Shown piece by piece: positions 35,517-44,754 of a stretch of 46,035 nt of DNA. The DNA lies in contig NZ_CP040910.1 of NCBI RefSeq assembly GCF_013394085.1, positions 767,509 through 813,543 of the forward strand. The letters run 5' to 3'. The notes under the pieces were generated by a model. It saw only the letters and a list, made by a program, of their open reading frames with translations. It was not told where the DNA came from and did no database searches. Numbering within the stretch: the stretch's first letter is position 1; every line of letters starts with the position of its first letter. Both the position numbers and the translations under genes were made by a program. The DNA comes from Limosilactobacillus fermentum. Its GTDB lineage: Bacteria > Bacillota > Bacilli > Lactobacillales > Lactobacillaceae.

Positions 35517-36743
35517 ATGAGCAAGAAGGAAGACCGGGTAGAACTACTCGACGCGATGGACATCCTGGAAAAGGAAAAGGGAATCAAAAAAGAGGTCATC
35601 ATTGAGGCCTTAAAGGACGCCCTGGCCAACGCCTACCAAAAGAATTACGAAGACAACGCGGCCAACGTGGAAGTCGAAATCAGTGACCGGACCGGTGAAT
35701 TTAAGGTCTACGCCGCTAAGACGGTGGTTGAAGAAGTCACTAACGACGTGGAAGAAATTTCTTTGGCCGACGCATTGCGGGTTAACCGCGGTTACGAACT
35801 GGGTGATATCTTCAAAGAAGAAGTGACGCCGCGCAACTTCGGTCGTCTGGCTGCCCAAACCGCCAAGAGCGTGGTGTTGCAAAAGCTACGGGACGAAGAA
35901 CGAAACATCATCTTTGACAAGTACAACAAGTTAAAGGATGATTTAGTCGAAGGGGAAGTCTCACGAGAAGACGAACGCTACATCTACGTCAACCTCGGTG
36001 ACGGTGTGGAAGCGGCCATGAACAAGCATGACCAAATGCCAAACGAGCACTACCGGGTGCACGACCGGATCCAAGTTTACGTGACCCGGGTCAACGACAA
36101 GAGCGGCGCCCGCGGGCCGTTGGTCTTCGTTTCCCGGACCAGTCCGGACCTGCTCAAGCGGCTCTTTGAAAAGGAAGTGCCGGAAATTCAACAGGGGATC
36201 GTGGAAGTTAAGGGGATCGTGCGTGAAGCCGGTGACCGGGCCAAGGTGGCCGTCTTCTCCCGCGACGAAAACGTTGACCCAGTCGGGACTTGCGTGGGAC
36301 CACGCGGGACCCGGGTTCAGGCGATCGTCAACCAACTGGGCGGCGAAAACATCGACATCGTTAAGTACGAAGAGGCGCCGGAAGAATTTATCCGCAACGC
36401 CCTGAACCCGGCCGAAGTCGAAGGGGTGCTCTTCGATGAAAACAACGGGGAAGTCGATGAACCGGCTAGCGTCGACGAAAACGGTCGCAAACACGAGGAA
36501 CGGATCCACCGTGGTTGCACCGTGATCGTACCGGACGACCAACTGTCACTGGCGATCGGTAAGCGGGGGCAAAACGTTCGCTTAGCCGCACAGCTGACCG
36601 GCTACAAGATCGACATCAAGTCGTCATCCCAAGCGGCGGCCCTGGAAGAAGCGCAACCAGAACCAGCAGCAGAAGTTGTAGAGCAGCCAACCCAAGCCCC
36701 AGAGCTTGACCAAGCCGCTGACAGCTTCGCAGACGAAGACTAG
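35517..36743 (+). CDS. nusA: Transcription termination/antitermination factor NusA
   Basis: 408 aa. The N-terminal RNA polymerase-binding domain is followed by S1 (about 135-200, EGEVSREDERYIYVNLGD) and two KH domains (CVGPRGTRVQAIVNQLGGE and LAIGKRGQNVRLAAQLTG). It ends in an acidic, low-complexity tail. Lacks the extra acidic repeats of proteobacterial NusA, as usual in Firmicutes. It modulates pausing and intrinsic termination. Confidence 0.97.
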   Translation: MSKKEDRVELLDAMDILEKEKGIKKEVIIEALKDALANAYQKNYEDNAANVEVEISDRTGEFKVYAAKTVVEEVTNDVEEISLADALRVNRGYELGDIFKEEVTPRNFGRLAAQTAKSVVLQKLRDEERNIIFDKYNKLKDDLVEGEVSREDERYIYVNLGDGVEAAMNKHDQMPNEHYRVHDRIQVYVTRVNDKSGARGPLVFVSRTSPDLLKRLFEKEVPEIQQGIVEVKGIVREAGDRAKVAVFSRDENVDPVGTCVGPRGTRVQAIVNQLGGENIDIVKYEEAPEEFIRNALNPAEVEGVLFDENNGEVDEPASVDENGRKHEERIHRGCTVIVPDDQLSLAIGKRGQNVRLAAQLTGYKIDIKSSSQAAALEEAQPEPAAEVVEQPTQAPELDQAADSFADED

Positions 36744-36779
36744 ACTTAATCCTTATCAAGAAAGCAACGGGGTGAAAAA

Positions 36780-37082
36780 ATGGTTAAAAAGAAAAAAATA
36801 CCGATGCGTAAGGATATCGTGACCGGAGAAATGGTGCCCAAGCGAGAATTAATCCGGGTCGTCAAGAACAAGGAAAACGAAGTATCGCTTGACCCAACCG
36901 GCAAAAAGCCGGGGCGGGGTGCCTACGTTGCCGTGAGCGTAGCGGTTGCCCAAAAGGCTAAGAAGGAACGGACCTTTGACAAGGCCTTTGGCGTAACGCT
37001 CACTGACGAATTTTACGATGAGTTAATTCAATACGCTGATCACCAACAAGCACGCCAAGAGCTGTTCGGTAAGAATGATTAA
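36780..37082 (+). CDS. rnpM: RNase P modulator RnpM (YlxR)
   Basis: 100 aa. Family motifs are RKDIVTGEMVPKRELIRVVK (about 9-28) and DPTGKKPGRGAYVA (about 39-52). YlxR proteins bind RNA, and the family member RnpM inhibits RNase P in Bacillus. It overlaps ylxQ by 8 nt in the nusA-infB cluster. Confidence 0.92.
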   Translation: MVKKKKIPMRKDIVTGEMVPKRELIRVVKNKENEVSLDPTGKKPGRGAYVAVSVAVAQKAKKERTFDKAFGVTLTDEFYDELIQYADHQQARQELFGKND

Positions 37083-37398
37083 TCAGCGTCAGCAAATTTT
37101 AAACCTCCTCGGGCTTGCCCGGCGCGCGGGACAGCTAGTGACTGGTGAAGGGATGGTCTTAACCGCCCTTCAAAAAGACCAGGTGCGGATTGTCTTGCTC
37201 GCAAGTGACGCCGGCCAGGCAACCATTAAAAAGGTGACCGATAAGTGTCAAACCCACCAAGTGCGGGTGGTTAACGATTTTACCCGGCTGGAAATTAGCC
37301 AGGCAATCGGCCAGGCGCGCACGATCGTGGGAATTACCGGGGCAGGGTTTGCAAAGAAAATCCATCAATTAACAACCAAACTAAATGAGGGAGAGTGA
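37075..37398 (+). CDS. ylxQ: L7Ae-family RNA-binding protein YlxQ
   Basis: 107 aa. The L7Ae/L30e pattern [19 protein letters not shown] (about 7-25) and IVLLASDAG are clear. It binds kink-turn-type RNA in related proteins; the precise role in bacteria is uncertain. Its 5' end overlaps rnpM and its stop lies 4 nt before the infB start. Confidence 0.92.
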   Translation: MINQRQQILNLLGLARRAGQLVTGEGMVLTALQKDQVRIVLLASDAGQATIKKVTDKCQTHQVRVVNDFTRLEISQAIGQARTIVGITGAGFAKKIHQLTTKLNEGE

Positions 37399-37402
37399 GC
37401 GT

Positions 37403-39742
37403 ATGGCCAAAGAAAGAATCTACGAATTAGCTAAAGAGCTCAAAATGCCAAGCAAGGACCTGGTTAACTTAGCCAAAAAGGAGGGGATGGACGTTAAGAC
37501 CCACATGTCTTCCGTCACTTCCGACGAAGCCAACAAGCTGCGTTCAATGGCCAAGGGGGCGGGTAAGCCAGCTACTGTTAAGCCGGCACCAAAGGTCCAA
37601 GAACACCAGTCGGCCCCGGCGAAGAAGGAAGCCAGCCGTCCGGCCAACCAAGGCAGCCAAAACAACCAGAACCGCGACAACCGGGGGAACCGGAACAACA
37701 ACGGCAACAATAACCGCCACAACAGCAATAACGGTTCCGCTAATGCTAACGGTAACGGCGGCAACCAAAAGCGGAACCAAAAGCGGAACCAAAAGCGGAA
37801 CCAAAACAACAACAACCAGGGTGGCCAAGCCACTAACCGGAACAATAACAACGGTCAAGGTCAGGGTGCACACTGGTTTAAAAAGGGTAAGAAGAACAAC
37901 AAGAAGAAGAACCGTAACAAGGGTAACCAACGCCTGCGCGACACGGCTCCTAAGGCCCCAACCCAACGCAAGGATCGGCCGCTGCCGGACGTATTGGAAT
38001 ACACGAACGGCATGAACGCCCAGGACCTCGGGAAGATCTTGCACCGGTCACCAGCCGAAATCATCAAGAAGCTCTTCATGTTAGGGGTGATGGTGAACCA
38101 AAACCAATCCCTGGATGCGGACACGATTGAAATTTTGGCGGCCGACTACGGGATCAGAGCCAAGGAAAAGGTCCAAGTCGACGTAGCCGACTTAGACCAC
38201 TTCTTTGACGAACGGATCAACAACGACGCCAACCTCGCCGACCGGCCACCGGTTGTGACGGTCATGGGGCACGTTGACCACGGGAAGACGACCTTGCTAG
38301 ACAAGATTCGTCACTCCCACGTGACCGAAGGCGAAGCCGGCGGGATCACCCAAGCCATTGGGGCCTACCAAGTTAAGTACAACGACAAGTTGATCACCTT
38401 CTTGGACACCCCAGGGCACGCCGCCTTTACCGAAATGCGGGCGCGTGGGGCCAACATCACCGACATCACCGTTCTAGTGGTGGCCGCCGATGATGGGGTG
38501 ATGCCACAAACGATCGAAGCCATTAACCACGCCAAGGCAGCCGGCACGCCGATCATCGTCGTCGTGAACAAGATCGACAAGCCGGGCGCTAACCCGGACC
38601 ACGTCACGGAACAACTGACCGAATACGGCCTGATCCCAGAAGACTGGGGTGGGGACACGATTTACGTCAAGGTTTCCGCCAAGTTCGGCAAGAACATCGA
38701 CGAATTGCTCGACATGATCTTGCTGCAAGCCGAAGTGATGGAATTAAAGGCGAACCCAGACCAAAACGCCGCTGGGGCAGTGGTGGAAGCCCGCCTCGAC
38801 CAGGGGAAGGGGTCCGTAGCCACCCTCTTGGTTCAACAAGGGACCCTGCACGTAGGGGACCCAATCGTGGTCGGCGACACCTTTGGTCGGGTCCGGACGA
38901 TGACCAACGAAAACGGCCGGCGGATCAAGGACGCCACCCCATCGACGCCAGTCGAAATTACCGGGCTCAACGGGGTGCCGGAAGCCGGGGACCACTTTGT
39001 TGTCTTTGACGACGAAAAGACGGCCCGGGCCGCCGGGGAAGAACGGGCTAAGCGGGCCGAAGACGAAAAGCGGCGCCGCACTAGTCACGTGACCCTGGAC
39101 AACCTCTTTGACACGATGAAGAAGGGTGAAATGAAGTCCCTGCCGATCATCATCAAGGCCGACGTGCAAGGGTCCGTTGAGGCCCTCGCCCAAAGCCTAC
39201 AAAAGATCCAGGTTGACGGCGTGCGGGTCGACATCATCCACAAGGCCGTTGGGGCGATCTCTGAATCAGACGTTACCCTGGCCGAAGCTTCCAACGCCAT
39301 CATCATCGGCTTTAACGTTCGCCCAACTCCGCTGGCGAAGTCCGAAGCCGAAACTAACAACATCGACATCCGCTTACACCGGGTGATCTACAACGCGATC
39401 GAAGAAGTTGAAGACGCCATGAAGGGGATGCTGGAACCAGTTTACGAAGAAGAAGTGCTGGGTCAAGTTGAAGTGCGGCAACTTTACAAGGCGTCCAAGA
39501 TCGGGACGATTGCCGGGGGGATGGTTGTCTCCGGTAAGATCACCCGCGACGCCAAGGTCCGCCTGATCCGTGACGGCGTGGTCATTTACGAAGGCGAATT
39601 GGGCTCACTCAAGCGCTTCAAGGACGACGCTAAGGAAGTTAAGATGGGCTTTGAATGTGGGTTGACGATCAAGAACTTCAACGACGTCAAAGAAAACGAC
39701 GTCATCGAAGCTTACCACATGAAAGAAGTTCCGGTTAAGTAA
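37403..39742 (+). CDS. infB: Translation initiation factor IF-2
   Basis: 779 aa from the ATG at 37403 (GGGAGAG upstream; the ATG at 37385 lies in the SD area and gives an atypical start). An N-terminal IF2_N helix ([19 protein letters not shown]) is followed by a long Asn/Lys/Arg/Gly-rich linker (about 50-190). The GTPase domain begins near residue 285 ([45 protein letters not shown]), and then the C-terminal domains that bind initiator tRNA. It carries fMet-tRNA to the 30S subunit. Confidence 0.98.
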   Translation: MAKERIYELAKELKMPSKDLVNLAKKEGMDVKTHMSSVTSDEANKLRSMAKGAGKPATVKPAPKVQEHQSAPAKKEASRPANQGSQNNQNRDNRGNRNNNGNNNRHNSNNGSANANGNGGNQKRNQKRNQKRNQNNNNQGGQATNRNNNNGQGQGAHWFKKGKKNNKKKNRNKGNQRLRDTAPKAPTQRKDRPLPDVLEYTNGMNAQDLGKILHRSPAEIIKKLFMLGVMVNQNQSLDADTIEILAADYGIRAKEKVQVDVADLDHFFDERINNDANLADRPPVVTVMGHVDHGKTTLLDKIRHSHVTEGEAGGITQAIGAYQVKYNDKLITFLDTPGHAAFTEMRARGANITDITVLVVAADDGVMPQTIEAINHAKAAGTPIIVVVNKIDKPGANPDHVTEQLTEYGLIPEDWGGDTIYVKVSAKFGKNIDELLDMILLQAEVMELKANPDQNAAGAVVEARLDQGKGSVATLLVQQGTLHVGDPIVVGDTFGRVRTMTNENGRRIKDATPSTPVEITGLNGVPEAGDHFVVFDDEKTARAAGEERAKRAEDEKRRRTSHVTLDNLFDTMKKGEMKSLPIIIKADVQGSVEALAQSLQKIQVDGVRVDIIHKAVGAISESDVTLAEASNAIIIGFNVRPTPLAKSEAETNNIDIRLHRVIYNAIEEVEDAMKGMLEPVYEEEVLGQVEVRQLYKASKIGTIAGGMVVSGKITRDAKVRLIRDGVVIYEGELGSLKRFKDDAKEVKMGFECGLTIKNFNDVKENDVIEAYHMKEVPVK
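37768..37806 (+). repeat. 12-bp repeat inside infB encoding KRNQ units
   Basis: Three near-identical 12-bp units (AAGCGGAACCAA) encode consecutive Lys-Arg-Asn-Gln blocks in the disordered linker of IF-2. Such repeats change copy number easily, so the linker length may vary between strains. Confidence 0.8.
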
Positions 39743-39754
39743 AGGAGGAGCGCC

Positions 39755-40117
39755 ATGTCGAATAAGCAATTCCGGGTGGAACGGCTCGCGCAACAGATTC
39801 AGCGCGAAGTCGACGACATCCTCTTAAAGCGGGTCCGCGATCCCCGGGTCAACGGGGTAACGGTGACCGGCGTTGACGTAACGGGTGACCTGCAGCAAGC
39901 GACGATCTACTACACGATCCTGTCGAAGCTGGCTTCGGACGCCGAGAAAACCCAAACCGGGTTGGATAAGGCGACCGGGCTGGTGCGCAGCGAGCTGGGG
40001 AGCCGCCTGAATATTTTCAAGGCACCGGAAATTAAGTTTGTCCGCGACCCATCGATTGAATACGGGAGTCGCATTGACGAGCTGCTGAACGAGCTTCACA
40101 AAAATAACGAGCTCTAA
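39755..40117 (+). CDS. rbfA: Ribosome-binding factor A
   Basis: 120 aa. The KH-like fold is seen in RVERLAQQIQREVDDILLKR (about 7-26), DPRVNGVTVTGVDV and the ending PEIKFVRDPSIEYGSRIDEL. It assists 30S maturation at low temperature. RBS AAAGGAGG. A terminator follows. Confidence 0.97.
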   Translation: MSNKQFRVERLAQQIQREVDDILLKRVRDPRVNGVTVTGVDVTGDLQQATIYYTILSKLASDAEKTQTGLDKATGLVRSELGSRLNIFKAPEIKFVRDPSIEYGSRIDELLNELHKNNEL

Positions 40118-40125
40118 TAGTAGTT

Positions 40126-40166
40126 GGGCCCTAGCGTTCGTTTAGTGGACGTTGGGGCCTTTTTTA
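40126..40166 (+). terminator. Terminator between rbfA and truB
   Basis: GGGCCCTAGCGTTC pairs with GGACGTTGGGGCC (G-U pairs and one bulge) and is followed by six T. It ends the nusA-infB operon in part; truB starts 21 nt later, so some read-through is likely. Confidence 0.75.
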
Positions 40167-40186
40167 TAGAGCAGAAAGGAAGACCA

Positions 40187-41083
40187 ATGGACGGAATCAT
40201 TCCACTTTATAAGGAGCGGGGGATGACCTCGTTTGATTGCATCGCCCGCTTGCGGCGGATTTTACACACCAAGAAGGTCGGCCACTCGGGGACCCTGGAT
40301 CCCAACGTGGACGGGGTCTTACCAATTGCGATCGGCAACGCCACCAAGGCCGTGGAATACCTGATGGCCTCGGGTAAGGAGTACGCCGGCGAATTGACGA
40401 TTGGGCTAGCGACGACCACCGAAGACCTCGATGGGGAAGTGGTCGACCAAAAGCCGGTGCCGGCGCCCATCGCTCGAGAAATGATTGCGGAAAAAATGGC
40501 CGAAATGACCGGGGAAATCACCCAGGTGCCGCCGATGTATTCGGCCGTGAAGGTCAAGGGGAAGCGCTTATACGAGTACGCCCGGGCTGGTGAAACCGTG
40601 GAACGCCCTAAGCGCCAAGTGACGATCGACCGGTTCACCCTGCTAGCCACCAGTTACGACCAGGAACGGCAAGTCCAGCGGGTCCGCTTTAAGGTAGCCT
40701 GCTCCAAGGGGACGTATGTGCGGACCCTGGCCGTCGACCTGGCCGCCAAGTTGGGCTACCCGGGGGTGATGTCGTCTTTGACCCGGTTAAAGTCGGGTGG
40801 CTTCACCTTGGATCAGACCCTGAGCCTTGATGACATCCAAGACATGGTCACGGCGAGCGGGATGGTCAACTTGTACCCGCTTGATTACGCCGTCAAGGAC
40901 CTGCCCCACCTGGCACTCAACGCTGAGCAGTGGCAAGCCGTTCAAAACGGTGGCTGGCTCAAGCAAAGCGAGGTAACCCCCCAAGAGCCGCGGGTGGTGG
41001 TTACCTACCAAGGGGACACCAAGGCCGTTTATAAGCACGTTGAGCGCCACTACCAACCCGAAAAGATGTTTAAGAATAGTTAG
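40187..41083 (+). CDS. truB: tRNA pseudouridine(55) synthase
   Basis: 298 aa from the ATG at 40187 (GAAAGGAAG upstream). The catalytic segment HSGTLDPNVDGVLP (about 33-46) holds the active Asp. VEYLMASGKEYAGELTIG and the later YVRTLAVDLAAKLG are family marks. It makes pseudouridine 55 in tRNA T-loops. Followed 10 nt later by ribF, as usual in Firmicutes. Confidence 0.97.
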   Translation: MDGIIPLYKERGMTSFDCIARLRRILHTKKVGHSGTLDPNVDGVLPIAIGNATKAVEYLMASGKEYAGELTIGLATTTEDLDGEVVDQKPVPAPIAREMIAEKMAEMTGEITQVPPMYSAVKVKGKRLYEYARAGETVERPKRQVTIDRFTLLATSYDQERQVQRVRFKVACSKGTYVRTLAVDLAAKLGYPGVMSSLTRLKSGGFTLDQTLSLDDIQDMVTASGMVNLYPLDYAVKDLPHLALNAEQWQAVQNGGWLKQSEVTPQEPRVVVTYQGDTKAVYKHVERHYQPEKMFKNS

Positions 41084-41093
41084 AGGGAAGACA

Positions 41094-42059
41094 ATGGAAG
41101 TAATAAAGGTACACCATCCACTATTAGAGCAACAGGTACCGGACGGTCCGGTAGTGGTCGCAATGGGCTTTTTTGACGGGGTTCACCGCGGCCACCAAGC
41201 GGTGATCGCCCGGGCCAAAGAAGAGGCGGTCCGCCGCCAGGTCCCCCTAGCCGTTTTGACCTACGAAAAGCTACCGGGGATCGTCTACCAGCGCTACGAA
41301 GAGGGGGTCCATTACCTGACCACCATTGACCGGAAGCTGGCCCTGCTGGAACAGCTGGGCGCCGATCTGGTTTACCTGGTTGACTTCACGGCCAAACTCG
41401 GCAGCCTGAGTCCCGAAGAGTTCGTCAGCGATTACCTAGTCAGGATGCACGCGGTGGCGGTGGTGGCCGGTTTTGACCACACCTATGGCAAAAAGGACGT
41501 CGCCACGATGGACCGCTTGGCGGGGTACGCGGCCGGCCGTTTTGACGTGGTGACGGTTAAAAAACAGGAAACCAGGGGCGCAAAGATTGGCTCCAGCCGG
41601 ATCCGCGACCTGATTGACCAGGGCCGGGTGGAAGACGCTAACCAGCTCCTGGGCTACCGGTACCAAACCAGCGGAATCGTGGTTCACGGTCTGGCCCGGG
41701 GCCGGACGATCGGCTTTCCGACCGCCAACGTCGCCTGGAACCCGCTCGAACGGATCCCGGCCGTGGGTGTGTACACGGTCAACTTCTTGGTTGACGGCCA
41801 CTGGTACGGCGGGATGGCCTCGGTGGGCTACAACGTCACCTTTGGGCAAAATAAGCACAAGACGATCGAAGTTTACCTCTTTGATTTCAAGGGTAACATT
41901 TACGGCGAGCACGTCACCGTCAGTTGGATACAACGGTTGCGCGGCGAAATTAAGTTTGACGGCGTTGATGGTTTAATTGACCAGCTCCACGCCGACCAAA
42001 TCAACTCGCTAGCGATCTTAAGGAACCCCCCGACCTTACCGGCGGGGCCGTTAAATTAG
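41094..42059 (+). CDS. ribF: Riboflavin kinase / FMN adenylyltransferase
   Basis: 321 aa from the ATG at 41094 (RBS GAGGGAAG). The N-terminal FAD synthetase domain has MGFFDGVHRGHQAVI (about 22-36) and KIGSSRIRDLI. The C-terminal flavokinase domain has GRTIGFPTANV (about 203-213) and GVYTV. It turns riboflavin into FMN and then FAD. Confidence 0.96.
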   Translation: MEVIKVHHPLLEQQVPDGPVVVAMGFFDGVHRGHQAVIARAKEEAVRRQVPLAVLTYEKLPGIVYQRYEEGVHYLTTIDRKLALLEQLGADLVYLVDFTAKLGSLSPEEFVSDYLVRMHAVAVVAGFDHTYGKKDVATMDRLAGYAAGRFDVVTVKKQETRGAKIGSSRIRDLIDQGRVEDANQLLGYRYQTSGIVVHGLARGRTIGFPTANVAWNPLERIPAVGVYTVNFLVDGHWYGGMASVGYNVTFGQNKHKTIEVYLFDFKGNIYGEHVTVSWIQRLRGEIKFDGVDGLIDQLHADQINSLAILRNPPTLPAGPLN

Positions 42060-42080
42060 TCAGCGTTATAAAGATTAAAG

Positions 42081-42114
42081 AGGCCGGGGAAGGTGGGCTA
42101 CCCGGCCTTTTTTT
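42081..42114 (+). terminator. Terminator after ribF
   Basis: AGGCCGGG and CCCGGCCT flank a 12-nt loop, followed by seven T. Confidence 0.88.
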
Positions 42115-42173
42115 GTTCCCGGCTAAGTGGTATATTTAAGAAATTATCGTTACTTAGGAGCGGGAGAAGAAAA

Positions 42174-43562
42174 TTGAAGGATCAACGAATTGCACGGTCA
42201 CTAGTCATTATGGTCTTTGGGACCTTCTTTGGGTTATTGTGTTCCACCCTGATGAATACGGGGTTGCCCCAGTTAATGCGGGTCTTTAGCGTGAGTGAGG
42301 GGACGGTGCAGTGGATCATCAACGCCTACATGCTAACGAACGCCATGATGATCCCGTTATCGGCCTACCTGATTCGGCGCTGGTCCTTTCGCACCCTTTT
42401 TATCATCGCCACGGCGGTCTTTTTAGTCGGCACGGTGGGGGGAGCGGTGGCGCCCACCTTTTGGACGGTCGTGATTGCCCGGGTGGTTCAAGCGGCTGGG
42501 GCGGGGATCATGATGCCCCTGGTCAACGTCTTGGCGATCCGCTACGCCGAACCCAAGAAAAAGGGGACGATCATGGGGATCATTGGACTGGCCTTTAACT
42601 TCTCGCCGATCATTGGTCCGACCGTGTCGGGGCTAATCCTAGACGACCTATCCTGGCGCTGGCTCTTTTTGGTAATCGTGCCCTTCTCCGTACTCACCTT
42701 AGTGGCGGCGGTGATCCAGTTGCCCCGGATCCCCCACAACGAAAACCCCCACTTCGACACCCGCGGGATGGCGATTGTCTCAATCGGCCTGTGGGCATTA
42801 CTGATGGGGCTATCCAACGTTTCGACCAGCCCGTTTTGGACCTGGCAGGTGCTGGGGCTCTTAGTTGTCGGGGCGATCGCGTTAGTCATCTTTTACTTCA
42901 GCCAACGCGGGGTTAAGGCGCCCTTGATTAACTTCTCGGTGATGGCCTATGATCAATTCGTGGTGGCAACCTTGATCAACATGTTGATCGTGGCGACCAT
43001 GTTTGGCAACACCATCTTATTGCCGCTCCTAGTGCAAAACGTTCAACAAAAAAGCGCCCTGGTGTCAGGACTAGTGATCCTGCCGGGGGCGCTAGTGACG
43101 GGGTTCTTGTCGCGGTTAAGCGGGCGGTTGTACGACCGCTTGTCGGTGCGGCGGCTGGTCTTGTTCGGACTGGTGGTGGACGGAGCGGGGACCCTGTTTC
43201 AAGCTACGATTGGCGCCGCTAGTGGGCCGGTGGTCTTAGCGCTCTTTCAGGCGGTGCGCCAGCTGGGGTTGGTTTCGATGCTGATCCCCCTGCAAACCCA
43301 CGCCCTGGGGATCTTACCCTTTGACCTGGTGCCAGACGGGGTAGCGACTTTTAACACCATCCGTCAGGTAGCGGCCTCGCTGGGAACGGCGGTGCTCGTT
43401 TCTGTCGTCGGCTTAATGGGGCAGTGGGGCCACCGGGGGACCCTCTTTGGGATCCAGGCCGGTTTTGCCACCTGCTTTATCTTCTTGGTGGCCGCCATGA
43501 TGATCGCCGGGCGGCTCAAAAGCCAGTTTAAACTGGGCCGGCCGACGGTGAGTGCCGGGTAA
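42174..43562 (+). CDS. MFS multidrug efflux transporter, DHA2 (14-TM) type
   Basis: 462 aa from a TTG at 42174 with TAGGAGCGGGAG upstream; the frame is open further upstream but without an RBS. About 14 hydrophobic segments. Motifs of the EmrB/QacA family include LMNTGLPQLMRVFSVSEGTV (about 25-44) with the conserved NTGLP-type motif D, and the loop AYLIRRWSFRTLF. It probably exports toxic organic compounds with proton antiport; the substrate cannot be told. A hairpin terminator follows 58 nt after the stop. Confidence 0.88.
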   Translation: MKDQRIARSLVIMVFGTFFGLLCSTLMNTGLPQLMRVFSVSEGTVQWIINAYMLTNAMMIPLSAYLIRRWSFRTLFIIATAVFLVGTVGGAVAPTFWTVVIARVVQAAGAGIMMPLVNVLAIRYAEPKKKGTIMGIIGLAFNFSPIIGPTVSGLILDDLSWRWLFLVIVPFSVLTLVAAVIQLPRIPHNENPHFDTRGMAIVSIGLWALLMGLSNVSTSPFWTWQVLGLLVVGAIALVIFYFSQRGVKAPLINFSVMAYDQFVVATLINMLIVATMFGNTILLPLLVQNVQQKSALVSGLVILPGALVTGFLSRLSGRLYDRLSVRRLVLFGLVVDGAGTLFQATIGAASGPVVLALFQAVRQLGLVSMLIPLQTHALGILPFDLVPDGVATFNTIRQVAASLGTAVLVSVVGLMGQWGHRGTLFGIQAGFATCFIFLVAAMMIAGRLKSQFKLGRPTVSAG

Positions 43563-43574
43563 AGGAGGATGGCA

Positions 43575-43601
43575 AATGACTTCCCGGGCAGGTCGTATTT
43601 A
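43575..43601 (+). other. Eight-codon ORF with a strong Shine-Dalgarno
   Basis: AAAGGAGG sits 7 nt before ATG, followed by MTSRAGRI and a TAG. A strong RBS without a full gene suggests the remnant of a deleted or truncated gene downstream of the transporter; a leader peptide is a less likely alternative. Confidence 0.25.
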
Positions 43602-43620
43602 GGCACTAGGTCTGCCGTAC

Positions 43621-43680
43621 AATAGCCTTAAAAGTTGTCACTTTAAGAAATAAAAAGTGATGACTTTTGAGGCTATTTTT
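43621..43680 (+). terminator. Long hairpin terminator before the second IS30 copy
   Basis: A 24-position stem (AATAGCCTTAAAAG and beyond, pairing with CTTTTGAGGCTATT; three mismatches) with a 9-nt loop is followed by five T. It ends 8 bp before the IS30 left end and is likely the terminator of the transporter gene. Confidence 0.7.
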
Positions 43681-43688
43681 ATGAAAAT

Positions 43689-44754
43689 GGTAGATTGCAA
43701 CAATTAATCGAATTTTTCGGACAAGTCACCAAAGAAGACTTGGAGTGGCGTTTTCCATCCCAAACATTTCCGGGGACGCCAATTTAAGTACTTTGAGATC
43801 ATGGTCAGCTCTTCGTCCGTAACGCTCTCAATTGGCTGGTTCTTTGGAATGTGTAGCCGAAGCTCGCGGTTCAACCGTTCGTTGGTTCCGCGTTCATGTG
43901 GCGCATACGGGTGGGCAAAATAATGGGCAATTCCGTAGGCTTCAATTTCCTTGAAGCCTGCGAATTCCTTACCGTGATCGCTGGTGATTGACTTGATCAA
44001 GCCGCGCAACTCCTCGTTAAGCTCTAGGATTGCCTTAGTCATAGCTTTACTTATCACGTCCCGGTAAACGACGAATAATCATTAGTCGGGACTTACGATC
44101 AGTAAAGGTAGCTAGGACCTCGCCCCTGGTTTTTCCTGATAGGATGGTATCGACTTCAAAATGACCAATCTCTTGACGCAGGTTAGCCTCGTCCGGACGT
44201 TGGTCGATAAACTTCGCCCCACGTGTGTACTGACCACGACCATCGTGGCTCTTTCGGTACCGCACACCGTGGTCTGGAAGGACCTCGCGTTTGATGTCCA
44301 ACCAGCCCTTGTCCAGCCAGTTATAGAGGGTTTTGAATGGCATTTGGAGAATATGCGCGATGACTTCAAAACTCCACCGCTGTTCGAGAATGATCCCACG
44401 GACGAATTCTCTTAAATTCTCTGTTAGAAGAGTTTTCCGCCCCCGGCGAGTTAGCTTCTTTTCGCAGTCTTCCTGAGCTTGATCAGCGTCATAGTATCCC
44501 TTAGGACAGCGCTTTAGTTCATAGTTGATGGTTGAAGGAGCTACACCAACTTCTTTAGCAATTTGTTTTTGTGAGTAACCAACCTTAAGCAGCGTTTGGA
44601 TGACAGTTCTATCCGATAATGTTAAAATGTGACTCATGGGTAATGGACTCCTATTGTTTATAGTTTTGTCACTTAAAACAATACCGGGTCCATTGCCTTT
44701 TTTCTATCCAAATTTTTCGTCTGGGTAGAATTCTATTTAATCTTACAATCTACC
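43689..44754 (-). mobile_element. IS30-family insertion sequence, inverted frameshifted copy (1066 bp)
   Basis: Same element as at 2751-3815 but on the opposite strand, with GGTAGATT ends on both sides. It is one base longer because of an extra A in the transposase gene. The flanks show AT on both sides (AAAAT at the left, ATATT at the right), which may be a 2-bp target duplication, though in AT-rich DNA that could be chance. It interrupts the nuclease-like gene on its right. Confidence 0.9.
43704..44637 (-). pseudogene. IS30 transposase, frameshifted
   Basis: The sequence matches the intact transposase until codon 195, where GATAGTAAAG reads GATAAGTAAAG. The extra A produces a stop right after GRDK at about 44047. 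The second part (from about 44057 to 43704) is intact in another frame and holds the last two residues of the DDE triad. Other differences from the intact copy include Glu/Lys, His/Arg, Cys/Tyr and Asn/Asp changes. The context is not a typical slippery site, so this is a mutation rather than programmed frameshifting. Confidence 0.9.

Noticed and set aside
43704-44637. Programmed frameshifting in the second IS30 transposase
   Set aside because: The other copy is a single intact frame, and there is no slippery heptamer at the extra A; a simple mutation explains it.
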